A DNA stretch of 60,077 bases, taken from positions 1 to 60,077 of the forward strand of contig NZ_SSXC01000017.1 in the NCBI RefSeq assembly GCF_021699055.1. The letters are read 5' to 3'. Both the position numbers and the translations under genes were made by a program. The notes beneath the pieces were generated by a model. That model made no database searches. It worked only from the letters and a program-made list of their open reading frames with translations, and was not told the origin of the DNA. How positions within the stretch are numbered: position 1 is the first letter of the stretch; every line of letters starts with the position of its first letter. The stretch is from Blastococcus sp. MG754426 (GTDB lineage Bacteria; Actinomycetota; Actinomycetes; Mycobacteriales; Geodermatophilaceae). Below, piece after piece: positions 33,343 through 43,212 of the stretch.

Positions 33343-34410
33343 ATGAGCGAGAACGCGAACCGGCTGCGTGAGGTCCGCCCCGAAGACACCTTCGACGTCG
33401 AGGCCGTGCACGCGTGGCTGGCGCCGCGCGTCCCGGCGCTGGAGGGTCGGCCCGCGCCCCGGGTGCGGCAGCTCTCCGGCGGGGCCAGCAACCTCACCTA
33501 CCTCCTCGACTACGGCGACCCCCGGCTGGTGCTCCGCCGGCCCCCGCACGGGCACAAGGCGGCCTCGGCGCACGACATGGGACGGGAGGTGCGGGTGCAG
33601 CAGCGGTTGCGGCCGCACCTCGACGTGGTCGCGGAGATCCACGGCTTCTGCGAGGACCACGCGGTCATCGGCAGCGACTTCTACGTCATGGAGCAGCTGG
33701 TCGGCACCGTGCTCGGCCGGAAGCTGCCCGAGGGCGTGCAGCTCTCCCCGGAGCAGGCGCGGGCGCTCGGCGAGACCGCCTACGACACCCTCGCCGACCT
33801 CCACGCGATCGACGTCGACGCCGCCGGGCTGGCCGACCTCGGGAAGGGTCCCGGGTACGTCCGCCGGCAGGTGGAGGGCTGGTCCCGGCGCTTCCGCGAC
33901 GCGCGCACCGACGACGTCCCGCCCGCCGAGGAGCTGATGGCCTGGCTGGCCGCCCATCAGCCCGAGGACGTGCGGGCGAGCCTGCTGCACGGCGACTGGA
34001 AGCTCGACAACCTGGTCCTCGACCTGTCCGGCACCCCCCGGATCACCGGCGTCCTGGACTGGGAGATGGCCACGGTCGGCGACCCGCTGATGGACCTGGG
34101 CGCGTCGCTGGCCTACTGGGTGACCGCCGACGACGACGAGGAGTTCGGGCTGGTCTCCACCCAGCCGAGCACGCTGCCCGGGATGCCCACCCGCGAGCAG
34201 GTCGTGGCGCGCTACCTGGAGCGGACGGGGCTGAGCACCGGCAACTGGACCTTCTACGAGGTGTTCGGGCTGTTCCGGCTGGCGGTGATCATCCAGCAGA
34301 TCTGGGCGCGGTACCGCTCCGGGCACACCACCAACCCGCGGTTCGCCCACTTCGGCATCGCCGCCGCCGTCCTGCTGCAGCGCGCGGAACGGCTGGCCGG
34401 ATGCCGCTGA
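33343..34410 (+). CDS. Phosphotransferase family protein (APH/ACAD10-like kinase fold)
   Basis: The protein is 355 aa. The kinase-like fold shows LSGGASNLTYLL (nucleotide loop), VLRRPP with the Lys/Arg position, LLHGDWKLDNLVL (the Brenner HxDxxxxN motif) and GVLDWEMATVGDP (metal-binding D). These proteins are annotated as phosphotransferases linked to acyl-CoA dehydrogenases; the substrate is unknown. Two in-frame ATGs lie at 33334 and 33343; the second is preferred. It starts an operon with histidine phosphatase and Mug genes through direct overlaps. Confidence 0.88.
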   Translation: MSENANRLREVRPEDTFDVEAVHAWLAPRVPALEGRPAPRVRQLSGGASNLTYLLDYGDPRLVLRRPPHGHKAASAHDMGREVRVQQRLRPHLDVVAEIHGFCEDHAVIGSDFYVMEQLVGTVLGRKLPEGVQLSPEQARALGETAYDTLADLHAIDVDAAGLADLGKGPGYVRRQVEGWSRRFRDARTDDVPPAEELMAWLAAHQPEDVRASLLHGDWKLDNLVLDLSGTPRITGVLDWEMATVGDPLMDLGASLAYWVTADDDEEFGLVSTQPSTLPGMPTREQVVARYLERTGLSTGNWTFYEVFGLFRLAVIIQQIWARYRSGHTTNPRFAHFGIAAAVLLQRAERLAGCR

Positions 34411-35057
34411 TCTGCCTCGTCCGGCACGGTCAGGCCTCCTTCGGTGCCGACGACTACGACGTCCTGAGCGAGCTGGGCCGCGAGCAGTCCCGCTGCGCGG
34501 GTGAGGAGCTGCGGCGCCGCGGGCTGCGTGACCCCCTGGTGGTCTCCGGCACGCTGCGCCGGCAGCGCGACACCGCGGCGCTGCTCGCGGAGGCGGCCGG
34601 CTACCCGCCGGCCGGGGAGCCCGACCCCCGGCTGGACGAGTACGACCACCTCGACCTGCTGAAGCGCTACCCCGCCGACGACGGCGAGCCCGTGGGGGGC
34701 TCCGGCTCCCGGCAGGTGCAGCGGCTCCTCGACGGCGCGCTCCGCTCGTGGATCGCGGCCGGCGACGCCGACGGCTGGCCGACCTTCTCGGCGGGGGCGG
34801 CCGCGGCCGTCGCCGACCTCGCCGCCGGCCTCGAGCGCGGCCGGGACGCCGTCGTCGTCAGCTCCGGCGGGGTGATCGCCGCGGTGGTGGCCGGGCTGCT
34901 CGGCGCCGGGGCCGACGGCGTCGTGGCGCTGAACCGGGCCGCGGTGAACGTCGGGGTGACCTCCGTGCTGGCGGGCGCCTCCGGGCTGTCGCTGCTGGCC
35001 TTCAACGACCACGCGCACGTCACCGGCGACCGGCGGCACCTGCTCACCTACCGATGA
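34401..35057 (+). CDS. Histidine phosphatase (phosphoglycerate mutase-like) family protein
   Basis: The protein is 218 aa. LVRHGQASFG carries the catalytic RHG motif, and the second half shows VVVSSGGVIAAVV in place of the usual GHGG motif, with the second His not obvious. A phosphatase acting on a small phosphorylated metabolite is likely. ATG 34401 lies 10 nt inside the phosphotransferase gene, so the two are tightly coupled. A kinase-like and a phosphatase-like enzyme in one operon may act on the same metabolite. Confidence 0.85.
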   Translation: MPLICLVRHGQASFGADDYDVLSELGREQSRCAGEELRRRGLRDPLVVSGTLRRQRDTAALLAEAAGYPPAGEPDPRLDEYDHLDLLKRYPADDGEPVGGSGSRQVQRLLDGALRSWIAAGDADGWPTFSAGAAAAVADLAAGLERGRDAVVVSSGGVIAAVVAGLLGAGADGVVALNRAAVNVGVTSVLAGASGLSLLAFNDHAHVTGDRRHLLTYR

Positions 35058-35584
35058 CCCCGCCGTCCGCGAAGCCGGTGCCCGACGTCGTCGGGCCCGG
35101 CCTGGACGTCCTGTTCTGCGGCATCAACCCCTCGCTGCTGTCGGCGGAGACCGGCCACCACTTCGCGCGCCCCGGCAACCGCTTCTGGCCGGCGATCCAC
35201 CTCGCCGGGTTCACCCCGCGGCTGCTGCGCCCGGAGGAGGACCTTGAGCTGCTGCGGTACGGGCTCGGGGTGACCAACGTGGTCGACCGGCCCACCCGCA
35301 CGGCGGCGGAGCTCGCGCCCGAGGAGCTGCGGGCCGGCGCGGAGGCGCTGGAGCGGCTCGTCGCGAGCGTGCGGCCCCGGGTGCTCGCGGTGCTCGGCAT
35401 CACCGCCTGGCGGCAGGGGTTCGCGCGGCCGAAGGCGGTCGCCGGGCGCCAGCCCGAGCGGGTGGGTGGCGCGGTCACCTGGGTGGTCCCGAACCCCAGC
35501 GGGCTCAACGCGCACGTCCAGCTCCCGGACCTGGCCCGCATCTACGGGCAGCTGCGCCCGGGGAGCGGTGACGCCGCCGGCTGA
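35054..35584 (+). CDS. mug: G/U mismatch-specific DNA glycosylase
   Basis: The protein is 176 aa, matching Mug/TDG length. Motifs are LFCGINPSL (catalytic N in GINPS), FARPGNRFWPA and VPNPSGLNAH. It removes uracil or thymine from G mismatches and etheno-cytosine, starting base excision repair. ATG 35054 overlaps the previous stop by ATGA, so it is co-translated with the phosphatase. Coupling of a DNA repair gene to a kinase/phosphatase pair is unusual but may be incidental. Confidence 0.92.
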   Translation: MTPPSAKPVPDVVGPGLDVLFCGINPSLLSAETGHHFARPGNRFWPAIHLAGFTPRLLRPEEDLELLRYGLGVTNVVDRPTRTAAELAPEELRAGAEALERLVASVRPRVLAVLGITAWRQGFARPKAVAGRQPERVGGAVTWVVPNPSGLNAHVQLPDLARIYGQLRPGSGDAAG

Positions 35585-35715
35585 CCGGCCGGACCAGCCG
35601 ACGACGTCCCAGGGCCGGATGGCCCGGCGCGGCACCAGGCCCGGGGTGACCGAGGGGTCCTCACACCCGGGTGCTCCGGAGGCGCGGTGGGGGGCCCGGG
35701 GACGAGAATGCCGGG

Positions 35716-36156
35716 GTGCCCCGCCTGCTCGTCGTCCACCACACGCCCTCGCCGGCCCTGCAGGCCGTGCTGGAGGCGGTGCGGGATGGCGTCGGCCTCG
35801 TCGACGACGTCGAGCCGGTCCTGCGCCCCGCGCTGTCCGCGGGGGCCGCGGACCTGCTGGCCGCCGACGGTGTCGTCCTGGGGACCCCGGCCAACATCGG
35901 CTACATGTCCGGGGCGCTCAAGCACTTCTTCGACACGGTCTACTACCCCTGCCTGGAGGCGACCGCCGGCCTGCCGTTCGGGGTGTACGTGCACGGCAAC
36001 GACGACACGGCCGGCGCGCTGCGCAGCATCGAGCGCATCACCGGGGCCCTGCGCTGGAAGCAGGTGGCGGCGCCGCTCAGCCTGACCGGGGCGCCCGGTG
36101 CTGCGGAACTCGAGGCCTGCCGGGAGCTCGCGGCCACCGTCGCGGTCAGCCTCTGA
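35716..36156 (+). CDS. Flavodoxin-family / NAD(P)H-dependent FMN reductase-like protein
   Basis: The protein is 146 aa, from GTG 35716. LLVVHHTPS is the FMN phosphate loop (T/S-rich), and GVVLGTPANIGYMSGALKHFFD (split as GVVLGTPANIGY and SGALKHFFD) is the flavin-ring loop seen in NADPH-dependent FMN reductases. The protein lacks the longer insertions of WrbA. No catalytic partner is adjacent. Its 3' end overlaps the convergent SpoIIE phosphatase gene by 11 nt. An in-frame ATG at 35671 is possible, but the core begins at PRLLVVHH. Confidence 0.8.
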   Translation: MPRLLVVHHTPSPALQAVLEAVRDGVGLVDDVEPVLRPALSAGAADLLAADGVVLGTPANIGYMSGALKHFFDTVYYPCLEATAGLPFGVYVHGNDDTAGALRSIERITGALRWKQVAAPLSLTGAPGAAELEACRELAATVAVSL

Positions 36157-37981
36157 CGGGCTCCCCGGAGCGGGGCAGGACGCGGCAGACCACCAGTGCG
36201 ACGTCGTCGGAGAAGTCCGGCGCCACCCGCTCCAGCAGGGTCTCGGCGACCGCGTCGACCGGCAGGCCCGGCAGGTCGCCCGCCGCCGCGGCCAGCCGGT
36301 GCAGCCCGTCGTCGAGCGTCGAGCCGCGGCGCTCCACCAGGCCGTCGGTGTAGAGGACCAGGGTCGCGCCCGGGGTCAGCGGGCGCTCGTGCGCCGACCT
36401 GGGCGCGTCCGGGGTCACGCCCAGCAGCAGGTCCGGCCGCCGCTCGAGCAGCTCCACGGCGCCGTCGGGCTCGACGAGCAGCGGCGGCGGGTGCCCGGCG
36501 TTGGACCACCGCAGCACCCGGCCCTCCCCGTGCCCGGCCGGCTCGATGCGGGCCAGCAGCGCCGAGGCGAGCGTGGTGATCCCGAACCCGGCCATGGCGC
36601 GGTCGAGCGCCACGAGCACCTGCGCGGGATCGGGGCCGAGGGCGTGCGCGATGCCGCGCAGGACGTTCCGCAGCTGCCCCATGAGCGCGGCCGCCGTGCG
36701 GTCGTGGCCGGTGACGTCGCCGACGACCAGGGTGGTGACGCCGTCGGGTGCGTCGAAGGCGTCGTACCAGTCGCCGCCCACCCGGGTCTCCTGCGCGGCC
36801 GGCCGGTAGCGCACGGAGATGCCCAGCCCCTCGGGCCGTGGCGGGTCCGTGAGCATCGAGCGCTGCAGCGCCTCGGCGAGGCTCCGGGTGGCCTGCGCCT
36901 GCCGGCGCTCCTGCTCCAGCCGGGCGACCCGGTCGAGGGCCTGACCGCACTGGGCGGCGAAGGCCTGCAGCACCCGGACGTCGTCGTCCTCCAGCGGCTG
37001 CGGGAGGCACCAGCCGACGGTCAGCGACCCGAGCACCCGGTCGCCGGCGCGCAGGGGCAGGGCCGCCCAGGCGCGCAGGCCCGGGGCCGGCGGCGGCTCG
37101 GTGGAGCAACGGGCGTCGGGCACCAGCACGGTGCGGCCGGCGGCCGCGACGGCCGGCGCGGAGGGCGAGTCGGCGGGCAACCGCCGGGGGGCCGGCCCGG
37201 ATCCGGCGGGGGCGTCCACCACCGCGAGCTCCGTCGACCCGGGCCGGTGCTGCGCGACGGCCAGGAAATCGGCCGACACGCCCGGGCCGCCGCGGTCGGC
37301 CAGCAGGTGCAGCAGCTCGGCCCGGGTCTCCGCGGCCGCGAGAGCGGAGACGGTGCGGGCCAGGCCGGCCAGGGAGCGTGCGGTCCGCCGCTCGCGCTCG
37401 CGGAGCGCCCTGAGCTCGGCGTTGCTCTGCTCCAGCTCCCGGGTGCGGGCCAGCAGGTCCGAGGCGATCCGCGTGGCCCGGTCGTCGAGCCGGCCCTCCG
37501 CCCGGGCGGCCTCCACGCCGGCGCGTGCGCGGATGTAGTCGGTGACGTCGTCGGCCCGGTGCAGCAGGAGCACCACCTCGCCGTCGTCGTCGAGGACCGG
37601 CACGTTCCGCGGGCTCCAGAACCGCTCCTCGTAGCTGCCGTCGGGCAGGCGGATGTCGTACTGCTGGATCGCCATCGTGTGCGGCCGCCGGGTGTCGCGG
37701 GCCCGCTCCAGCGACGCGCGCAGGTTGCCCGGCCCGTCGCCCTCCGGGTGCTCGGGGTTCAGCGGGAAGACGTCGAAGAGGTGCCGGCCGACCGTCCCCT
37801 CGAGCGTGGTGGCCGTCGCGTCCAGCCGTGCCTGGTTGGCGTGCACGATGACGAGGTCCGGCGTGAGCAGCAGGAACGGCGTGGGGGCGGCGTCGAACAC
37901 GCGGCGGTAGTCCGGCTCGGGCAGCTCGCCGATGACCCTGCTCCTCTCCGCTCGCCGTCCTCCGGTTCCGGTCCCGGCCAT
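36146..37981 (-). CDS. PAS-GAF-SpoIIE serine phosphatase
   Basis: The protein is 611 aa. Residues 25-145 are a PAS domain (FLLLTPDLVIVHANQ), 160-210 a coiled linker, 220-355 a GAF domain, and 385-605 a PP2C-type SpoIIE domain: VGGDWYDAF, VVGDVTGHDRTAA, LRWSNAGHPPPLL, LYTDGLVERR and SDDVALVVCR give the metal-binding Asp residues. Such proteins dephosphorylate STAS antagonists in partner-switching sigma control. The only STAS gene nearby (32643) lacks the usual phospho-serine, so the partner is probably elsewhere. Confidence 0.9.
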   Translation of the reverse strand: MAGTGTGGRRAERSRVIGELPEPDYRRVFDAAPTPFLLLTPDLVIVHANQARLDATATTLEGTVGRHLFDVFPLNPEHPEGDGPGNLRASLERARDTRRPHTMAIQQYDIRLPDGSYEERFWSPRNVPVLDDDGEVVLLLHRADDVTDYIRARAGVEAARAEGRLDDRATRIASDLLARTRELEQSNAELRALRERERRTARSLAGLARTVSALAAAETRAELLHLLADRGGPGVSADFLAVAQHRPGSTELAVVDAPAGSGPAPRRLPADSPSAPAVAAAGRTVLVPDARCSTEPPPAPGLRAWAALPLRAGDRVLGSLTVGWCLPQPLEDDDVRVLQAFAAQCGQALDRVARLEQERRQAQATRSLAEALQRSMLTDPPRPEGLGISVRYRPAAQETRVGGDWYDAFDAPDGVTTLVVGDVTGHDRTAAALMGQLRNVLRGIAHALGPDPAQVLVALDRAMAGFGITTLASALLARIEPAGHGEGRVLRWSNAGHPPPLLVEPDGAVELLERRPDLLLGVTPDAPRSAHERPLTPGATLVLYTDGLVERRGSTLDDGLHRLAAAAGDLPGLPVDAVAETLLERVAPDFSDDVALVVCRVLPRSGEPVRG

Positions 37982-38034
37982 CCTCCCTGATCGCGACGCC
38001 CCGGTCCTCCCCGCACGGGGCCGCCGGCTCTGGC

Positions 38035-38040
38035 TACCGT
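38035..38040 (+). promoter_or_regulatory. -10 box TACCGT for the acetyltransferase, leaderless
   Basis: TACCGT is 6 nt before the GTG at 38047. No ribosome binding site precedes that GTG, which fits leaderless translation. Confidence 0.45.
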
Positions 38041-38046
38041 GCCCGC

Positions 38047-38598
38047 GTGGGTGAGATGAGGGACCGGATGCTGGCCGGGCTGCCGTACCGTCCCGACGAC
38101 CCGGACCTCGCCGCGGACTCCCGGCGGGCCGCCGCGCTGGTGTCCCGCTACAACGCCGAGGCCGACCCGCACCGCCGGCACGCGCTGCTCGCCGAGCTCC
38201 TCGGCGCGGTCGGCGGCGGGACGACGATCCGGTCGGACTTCCGCTGCGACTACGGCTACCGCATCCGCGTCGGGGCCCACTGCTTCGTCAACTGGGGCGC
38301 GGTCTTCCTCGACGTCGGCCCCATCACGCTCGGGGACCACGTCCAGCTCGGCCCCTACGTCCAGCTGCTCACCGCGGTCCACCCGCTCGACCCCGCCGAG
38401 CGGCGGGCCGGCTGGCAGCACGCGGCGCCGGTGACCATCGACGACAACGCCTGGCTCGGCGGCGGGGTCGTCGTGCTGCCCGGTGTCACCGTGGGCGCCG
38501 ACACGGTGGTGGGCGCCGGCGCGGTCGTCACCGCGGACCTCCCGCCGGGGGTGGTCGCCGTCGGGAACCCGGCCCGGGTGGTCCGCACCCTGGTCTAG
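38047..38598 (+). CDS. maa: Maltose/galactoside O-acetyltransferase (hexapeptide repeat)
   Basis: The protein is 183 aa, the standard Maa/LacA length. The N-terminal mat domain (MRDRMLAGLPYRPDDPDL) is followed by left-handed beta-helix hexapeptides (IRVGAHCFVNWGAVFLDVG region, ITLGDHVQLGP), catalytic His in TAVHPL, and NAWLGGGVVVLPGV with the acetyl-CoA loop. It transfers acetyl from acetyl-CoA to a sugar hydroxyl. The GTG start sits 6 nt after a -10 box. The next gene on the opposite strand begins its stop codon immediately after this one ends. Confidence 0.9.
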   Translation: MGEMRDRMLAGLPYRPDDPDLAADSRRAAALVSRYNAEADPHRRHALLAELLGAVGGGTTIRSDFRCDYGYRIRVGAHCFVNWGAVFLDVGPITLGDHVQLGPYVQLLTAVHPLDPAERRAGWQHAAPVTIDDNAWLGGGVVVLPGVTVGADTVVGAGAVVTADLPPGVVAVGNPARVVRTLV

Positions 38599-39738
38599 CT
38601 AGGCGGCGGGGGCCGCCGACCCGGTGACGGGCGCCGGTCGGCCGAGCGCCGCGTCCAGCCATTCACCGGTGCGCCGGGACCAGGTGCGCTCGGCGGCCCA
38701 CTCCCGGCGCCGTGCCCCGTGGGCGGCGGGTTCCTCCGCGGCCGCGCGCACGGCGGCGGCCATCTCGTCGGGGCCGGAGACGAGCGCGGTGTGCGGCGGG
38801 AGCTCCGCGGCGAGCTCCAGGTGCCCGGCGGTGGCGACCAGCGGCAGCCCCCGCGTCGCGTAGTCGTAGCTCTTCATCGACGACTGGCCGAGCGCCCGGC
38901 CGGGGACGTCGGGGAGCAGCCCCACCGTCGCGGCGTCGAGCACGGCGGCCAGCCGCTCGCGCGGCAGCAGCCCGTGGTAGCGGAGCCGGCCGCCTGATCC
39001 CGCCACCAGGGCGCGGAAGCGCTCCGCCGCGGCCCGTGCCCGGTCGGGGAAAACCAGCTGCCCGTGCACGGCGAACGTCCAGTCCGGCAGCGCGCGCAGC
39101 AGGCCGTGCAGCAGGTCGACGTCGAACCGCTCGGCGACGCTGCCGACGTAGACGGCGTGCCGCTCGGCGCGTTCGGCCACCCGGGGCGCGGCGAGCAGGC
39201 CGGCGTCGGCGCCGTTGGGCACCACCACCGGCCGGCGGCCGGGGAAGAGCTCGCCCAGCAGCGGGTTGACGACGACGACCTCGTCGGCCTCCGCGGCGAT
39301 CCGGCGGAGCTGGTCGGGCAGCCGCCGGGCGTGGGGGAGCAGCCGGGCCCAGTCGTCGGTGCAGTCGAACACCACGCGCCCGCGGACGGCGCCCGCGGCG
39401 CGCCACTCCCACGGCAGCATGAAGGCGGTGACGTCGGCGTCCCAGCCCGAGCGCCGCAGCACGGTGCCCAGGAGGGCGGCGTCGAGCCGTTCGGCCAGGC
39501 GTCCGCGCGCGCCGGGCAGCACCGTGGAGCGCTCGGAGACGCGGACGCCCGGAGCCGCGGGCGCGAACCGGGCCCGCGTCAGGTGGCCCCACCAGTTGAC
39601 CGGTTCGCTGCGCAGGCGGCGCCAGTCGGCCGGGGCCTGCAGGAAGCTGACCGGCCGTCCCAACCGGACCAGCTCGCGGGCGATCATCTGCTCGCGCCGG
39701 ATGGCCGGGTGCCACGGGTCCTTGGCGACGAAACCCAC
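38599..39738 (-). CDS. Glycosyltransferase, GT4-like, start uncertain
   Basis: The protein is about 379 aa from GTG 39738. It has GT-B features: FVAKDPWHP, ADEVVVVNPLLGELF, VVVPNGADAGLL, VYVGSVAERFDVDLL, and the acidic C-terminal loop GQSSMKSYDYATRGLPLV with EX7E-like spacing missing a clear second Glu. It likely transfers a sugar to a cell-surface glycan. The start is unclear: a 9-codon GTG ORF (39797-39771) with its own -10 box lies just upstream and its stop overlaps an in-frame CTG at 39774. A frameshift or uORF is possible. It is divergent from the ATP-grasp protein. Confidence 0.8.
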   Translation of the reverse strand: MGFVAKDPWHPAIRREQMIARELVRLGRPVSFLQAPADWRRLRSEPVNWWGHLTRARFAPAAPGVRVSERSTVLPGARGRLAERLDAALLGTVLRRSGWDADVTAFMLPWEWRAAGAVRGRVVFDCTDDWARLLPHARRLPDQLRRIAAEADEVVVVNPLLGELFPGRRPVVVPNGADAGLLAAPRVAERAERHAVYVGSVAERFDVDLLHGLLRALPDWTFAVHGQLVFPDRARAAAERFRALVAGSGGRLRYHGLLPRERLAAVLDAATVGLLPDVPGRALGQSSMKSYDYATRGLPLVATAGHLELAAELPPHTALVSGPDEMAAAVRAAAEEPAAHGARRREWAAERTWSRRTGEWLDAALGRPAPVTGSAAPAA

Positions 39739-39770
39739 CCCGCGGGGGCCGACCCCCTCGTCGGTCGTGC

Positions 39771-39797
39771 TCAGCGCGGGGCCCCGTCCGTCGTCAC
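39771..39797 (-). CDS. Nine-codon uORF ahead of the glycosyltransferase
   Basis: GTG at 39797 opens VTTDGAPR and stops at TGA 39773-39771. A -10 box TAGGGT (39809-39804) is 6 nt upstream, so transcription would begin at this GTG. The stop overlaps CTG 39774, which is in frame with the glycosyltransferase. Confidence 0.4.
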   Translation of the reverse strand: MTTDGAPR

Positions 39798-39803
39798 GGC
39801 GCC

Positions 39804-39809
39804 ACCCTA
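39804..39809 (-). promoter_or_regulatory. -10 box TAGGGT of the glycosyltransferase
   Basis: TAGGGT on the minus strand, 6 nt before the GTG of the uORF at 39797; a leaderless arrangement. Confidence 0.4.
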
Positions 39810-39885
39810 GGAGGGGACGGCGCGGTCCGCCGCGCAGACTGTCCGCGGAGCGCGGCCGCGGCGGCCGCCCCGAGCAGGGGAGGGC

Positions 39886-40758
39886 GTGCGCGTGGTGCCG
39901 GACCGCTTCCGCCGGGCCGTGGTGCGGCGGCTGCCGCTGGCGGCGAAGCGCGCTGTCCTCTACGCCGAGGCGCACGGCCGGCGGCCGCCCCTGCGCCGTC
40001 CCCGCACCTTCACCGAGAAGCTGAACTGGCGGATCGTGCACGACCGGCGACCGCTCATCGGGCAGCTGGGCGACAAGCTGGCGATGAAGGACTACGCCGC
40101 GCGCACCTGCCCAGGGCTCGCGGTCCCGCGGGTGTTCTGGGCGGGCACCGACCTCGGTGAGCTCGCCGGCTCGGCGCTGCCCGAACGCTGGGTGCTCAAG
40201 CCGAACCACGGCACGATGCGGGTGCACCGCGGCGCCGGGCGACCGGACGTGCCGGCGCTGCGGCGGCTGACCGAGGGCTGGCTGGACGAGCCGTTGTGGC
40301 CCGAGCGCGGCGAGTGGGTCTACAGCCGGGCCCGCCGGCTGCTGCTGGCCGAGGAGTTCCTCGGCCGGCCGGGGGAGGTGCTCGCCGACCACAAGTTCCT
40401 GGTCTTCGGTGGCCGGGTGCGGCTGGTGCAGGTCGACACCGGCCGGCTCACCGGGAGCCACTCCCGGCGGCTCTACACGCGCGACTGGGTGCCGGTGACG
40501 GCGCACGAACCGCACGTGGTCACCGGTCCCGTGACGGCGCCCCCGGCCGCGCTGCCGGCCATGCTGGCCACCGCCGAGGCGCTGGGTGCGGCCTTCGACT
40601 TCATCCGGGTCGACCTCTACGACGTCGACGGCGAGGTCTGGTTCGGCGAGCTCACGCCCTACCCCGGCGGCGGGCTGGACCCGTTCGACCCCGAGCTGGA
40701 CCGGTGGCTCGGCGGCTGGTGGACGCTGCCCGCCCGCGCCGGGGTGCGCGACCGCTAG
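39886..40758 (+). CDS. ATP-grasp TupA-like / amidoligase-family protein
   Basis: The protein is 290 aa. TFTEKLNWR near residue 45, KLAMKDYAAR, WVLKPNHGT (ATP-binding lysine), and FIRVDLYDVDGEVWFGELTPYPGGG (here split FIRVDLYD and WFGELTPYPGGG, magnesium-binding acidic residues) match the TupA-like ATP-grasp family, found in polysaccharide and teichuronic acid loci. It would ligate a carboxylate to an amine or act in surface glycan synthesis. It is divergent from a glycosyltransferase, which supports a cell-envelope glycan role. GTG 39886 is the first start after the divergent promoter. Confidence 0.85.
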   Translation: MRVVPDRFRRAVVRRLPLAAKRAVLYAEAHGRRPPLRRPRTFTEKLNWRIVHDRRPLIGQLGDKLAMKDYAARTCPGLAVPRVFWAGTDLGELAGSALPERWVLKPNHGTMRVHRGAGRPDVPALRRLTEGWLDEPLWPERGEWVYSRARRLLLAEEFLGRPGEVLADHKFLVFGGRVRLVQVDTGRLTGSHSRRLYTRDWVPVTAHEPHVVTGPVTAPPAALPAMLATAEALGAAFDFIRVDLYDVDGEVWFGELTPYPGGGLDPFDPELDRWLGGWWTLPARAGVRDR

Positions 40759-40759
40759 C

Positions 40760-41092
40760 TCACCAGCGCAGCGGGTGGGTGGAGCGGGAGTGCGCCGTGC
40801 GGCAGGCCCGGCAGTTGCCCCACGAGACGATGGCCAGCGGGGTCGTCGGGCCGCCGCACTCGGGGCACTCGACGGTCTGGGCGGGTTCGGCTCGCGCCTC
40901 GGCGAGGGCGCGGGTCCGCTCCTCGTGGATCCGCTCGTCGCCCCGGCAGGGGCAACCGAGGTGGGCTTCCTCGCAGCGTCCGGCGTGCGTGGCGATGGCG
41001 CGGTCCCCTCGGTCGGGTGGCCGGTGCGGCGGGAGTGCCGGACCGGAACGCGGAAGGGGCCACGGCGCAACGCGCCGTGGCCCCCTCCTCAC
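40760..41092 (-). CDS. Small putative zinc-ribbon protein, start uncertain
   Basis: The open frame encodes a C-terminal CPECGG...CRAC pair that looks like a zinc ribbon, plus CEEAHLGCPC upstream. No ATG or GTG lies between the cspA terminator and the Cys-rich part; the first GTG (41092) is upstream of the terminator stem and ATC 40996 is the other candidate. The reading frame shows actinobacterial codon bias in the second half only. It converges with the ATP-grasp gene, 1 nt apart. I am not sure it is expressed. Confidence 0.4.
   Translation of the reverse strand: MRRGPRRVAPWPLPRSGPALPPHRPPDRGDRAIATHAGRCEEAHLGCPCRGDERIHEERTRALAEARAEPAQTVECPECGGPTTPLAIVSWGNCRACRTAHSRSTHPLRW
41056..41084 (-). 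terminator. Strong hairpin terminator of cspA
   Basis: GGGGCCACGGCGC (41056-41068), loop AAC and GCGCCGTGGCCCC (41072-41084) form a perfect 13-bp stem, starting 15 nt after the cspA stop. Confidence 0.7.
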
Positions 41093-41099
41093 GCGTCGA

Positions 41100-42923
<1,824 letters not shown>

Positions 42924-42934
42924 GGGCGGCCGGC

Positions 42935-43129
42935 TCAGCGGCTGGCCGCGAGGTCCTTCACCGCCTTGGCCACGTACATGGCCGACAGGGCGAGGAACAG
43001 GGCCCCGATGGCGGCCCGCACCTGGTCGTCGGTGACCGGGGCGCGCTGGGACACCGGCCCGGCGACGGCGTCGGCCACGCGTGCGCGCCAGCCCTTGAGG
43101 CCGGCCTTCCCGAAGGTGATCGCATCCAT
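42935..43129 (-). CDS. Small single-pass membrane protein
   Basis: The protein is 64 aa with one hydrophobic segment near residues 40-55 (IGALFLALSAMYVAKAV). ATG 43129 has GGGTAG 11 nt upstream, the same arrangement as other small genes here. No ribosome binding site is visible. It converges with the GH13 gene at 12 nt. I do not recognise a family; a stress-related membrane protein is a guess from the promoter alone. Confidence 0.6.
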   Translation of the reverse strand: MDAITFGKAGLKGWRARVADAVAGPVSQRAPVTDDQVRAAIGALFLALSAMYVAKAVKDLAASR

Positions 43130-43140
43130 GGTCGGCGTCC

Positions 43141-43146
43141 CTACCC
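43141..43146 (-). promoter_or_regulatory. GGGTAG element 11 nt before ATG 43129
   Basis: GGGTAG reads leftward and ends 11 nt before the small membrane protein's ATG. It matches the leaderless SigB/SigF-like pattern. Confidence 0.5.
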
Positions 43147-43212
43147 CGCCGGCGCCGGGATAGGCGGGGAGGACGTGCATCGGGCGGGCGGGCGCCGGGC
43201 ACCGGAGGAGGC

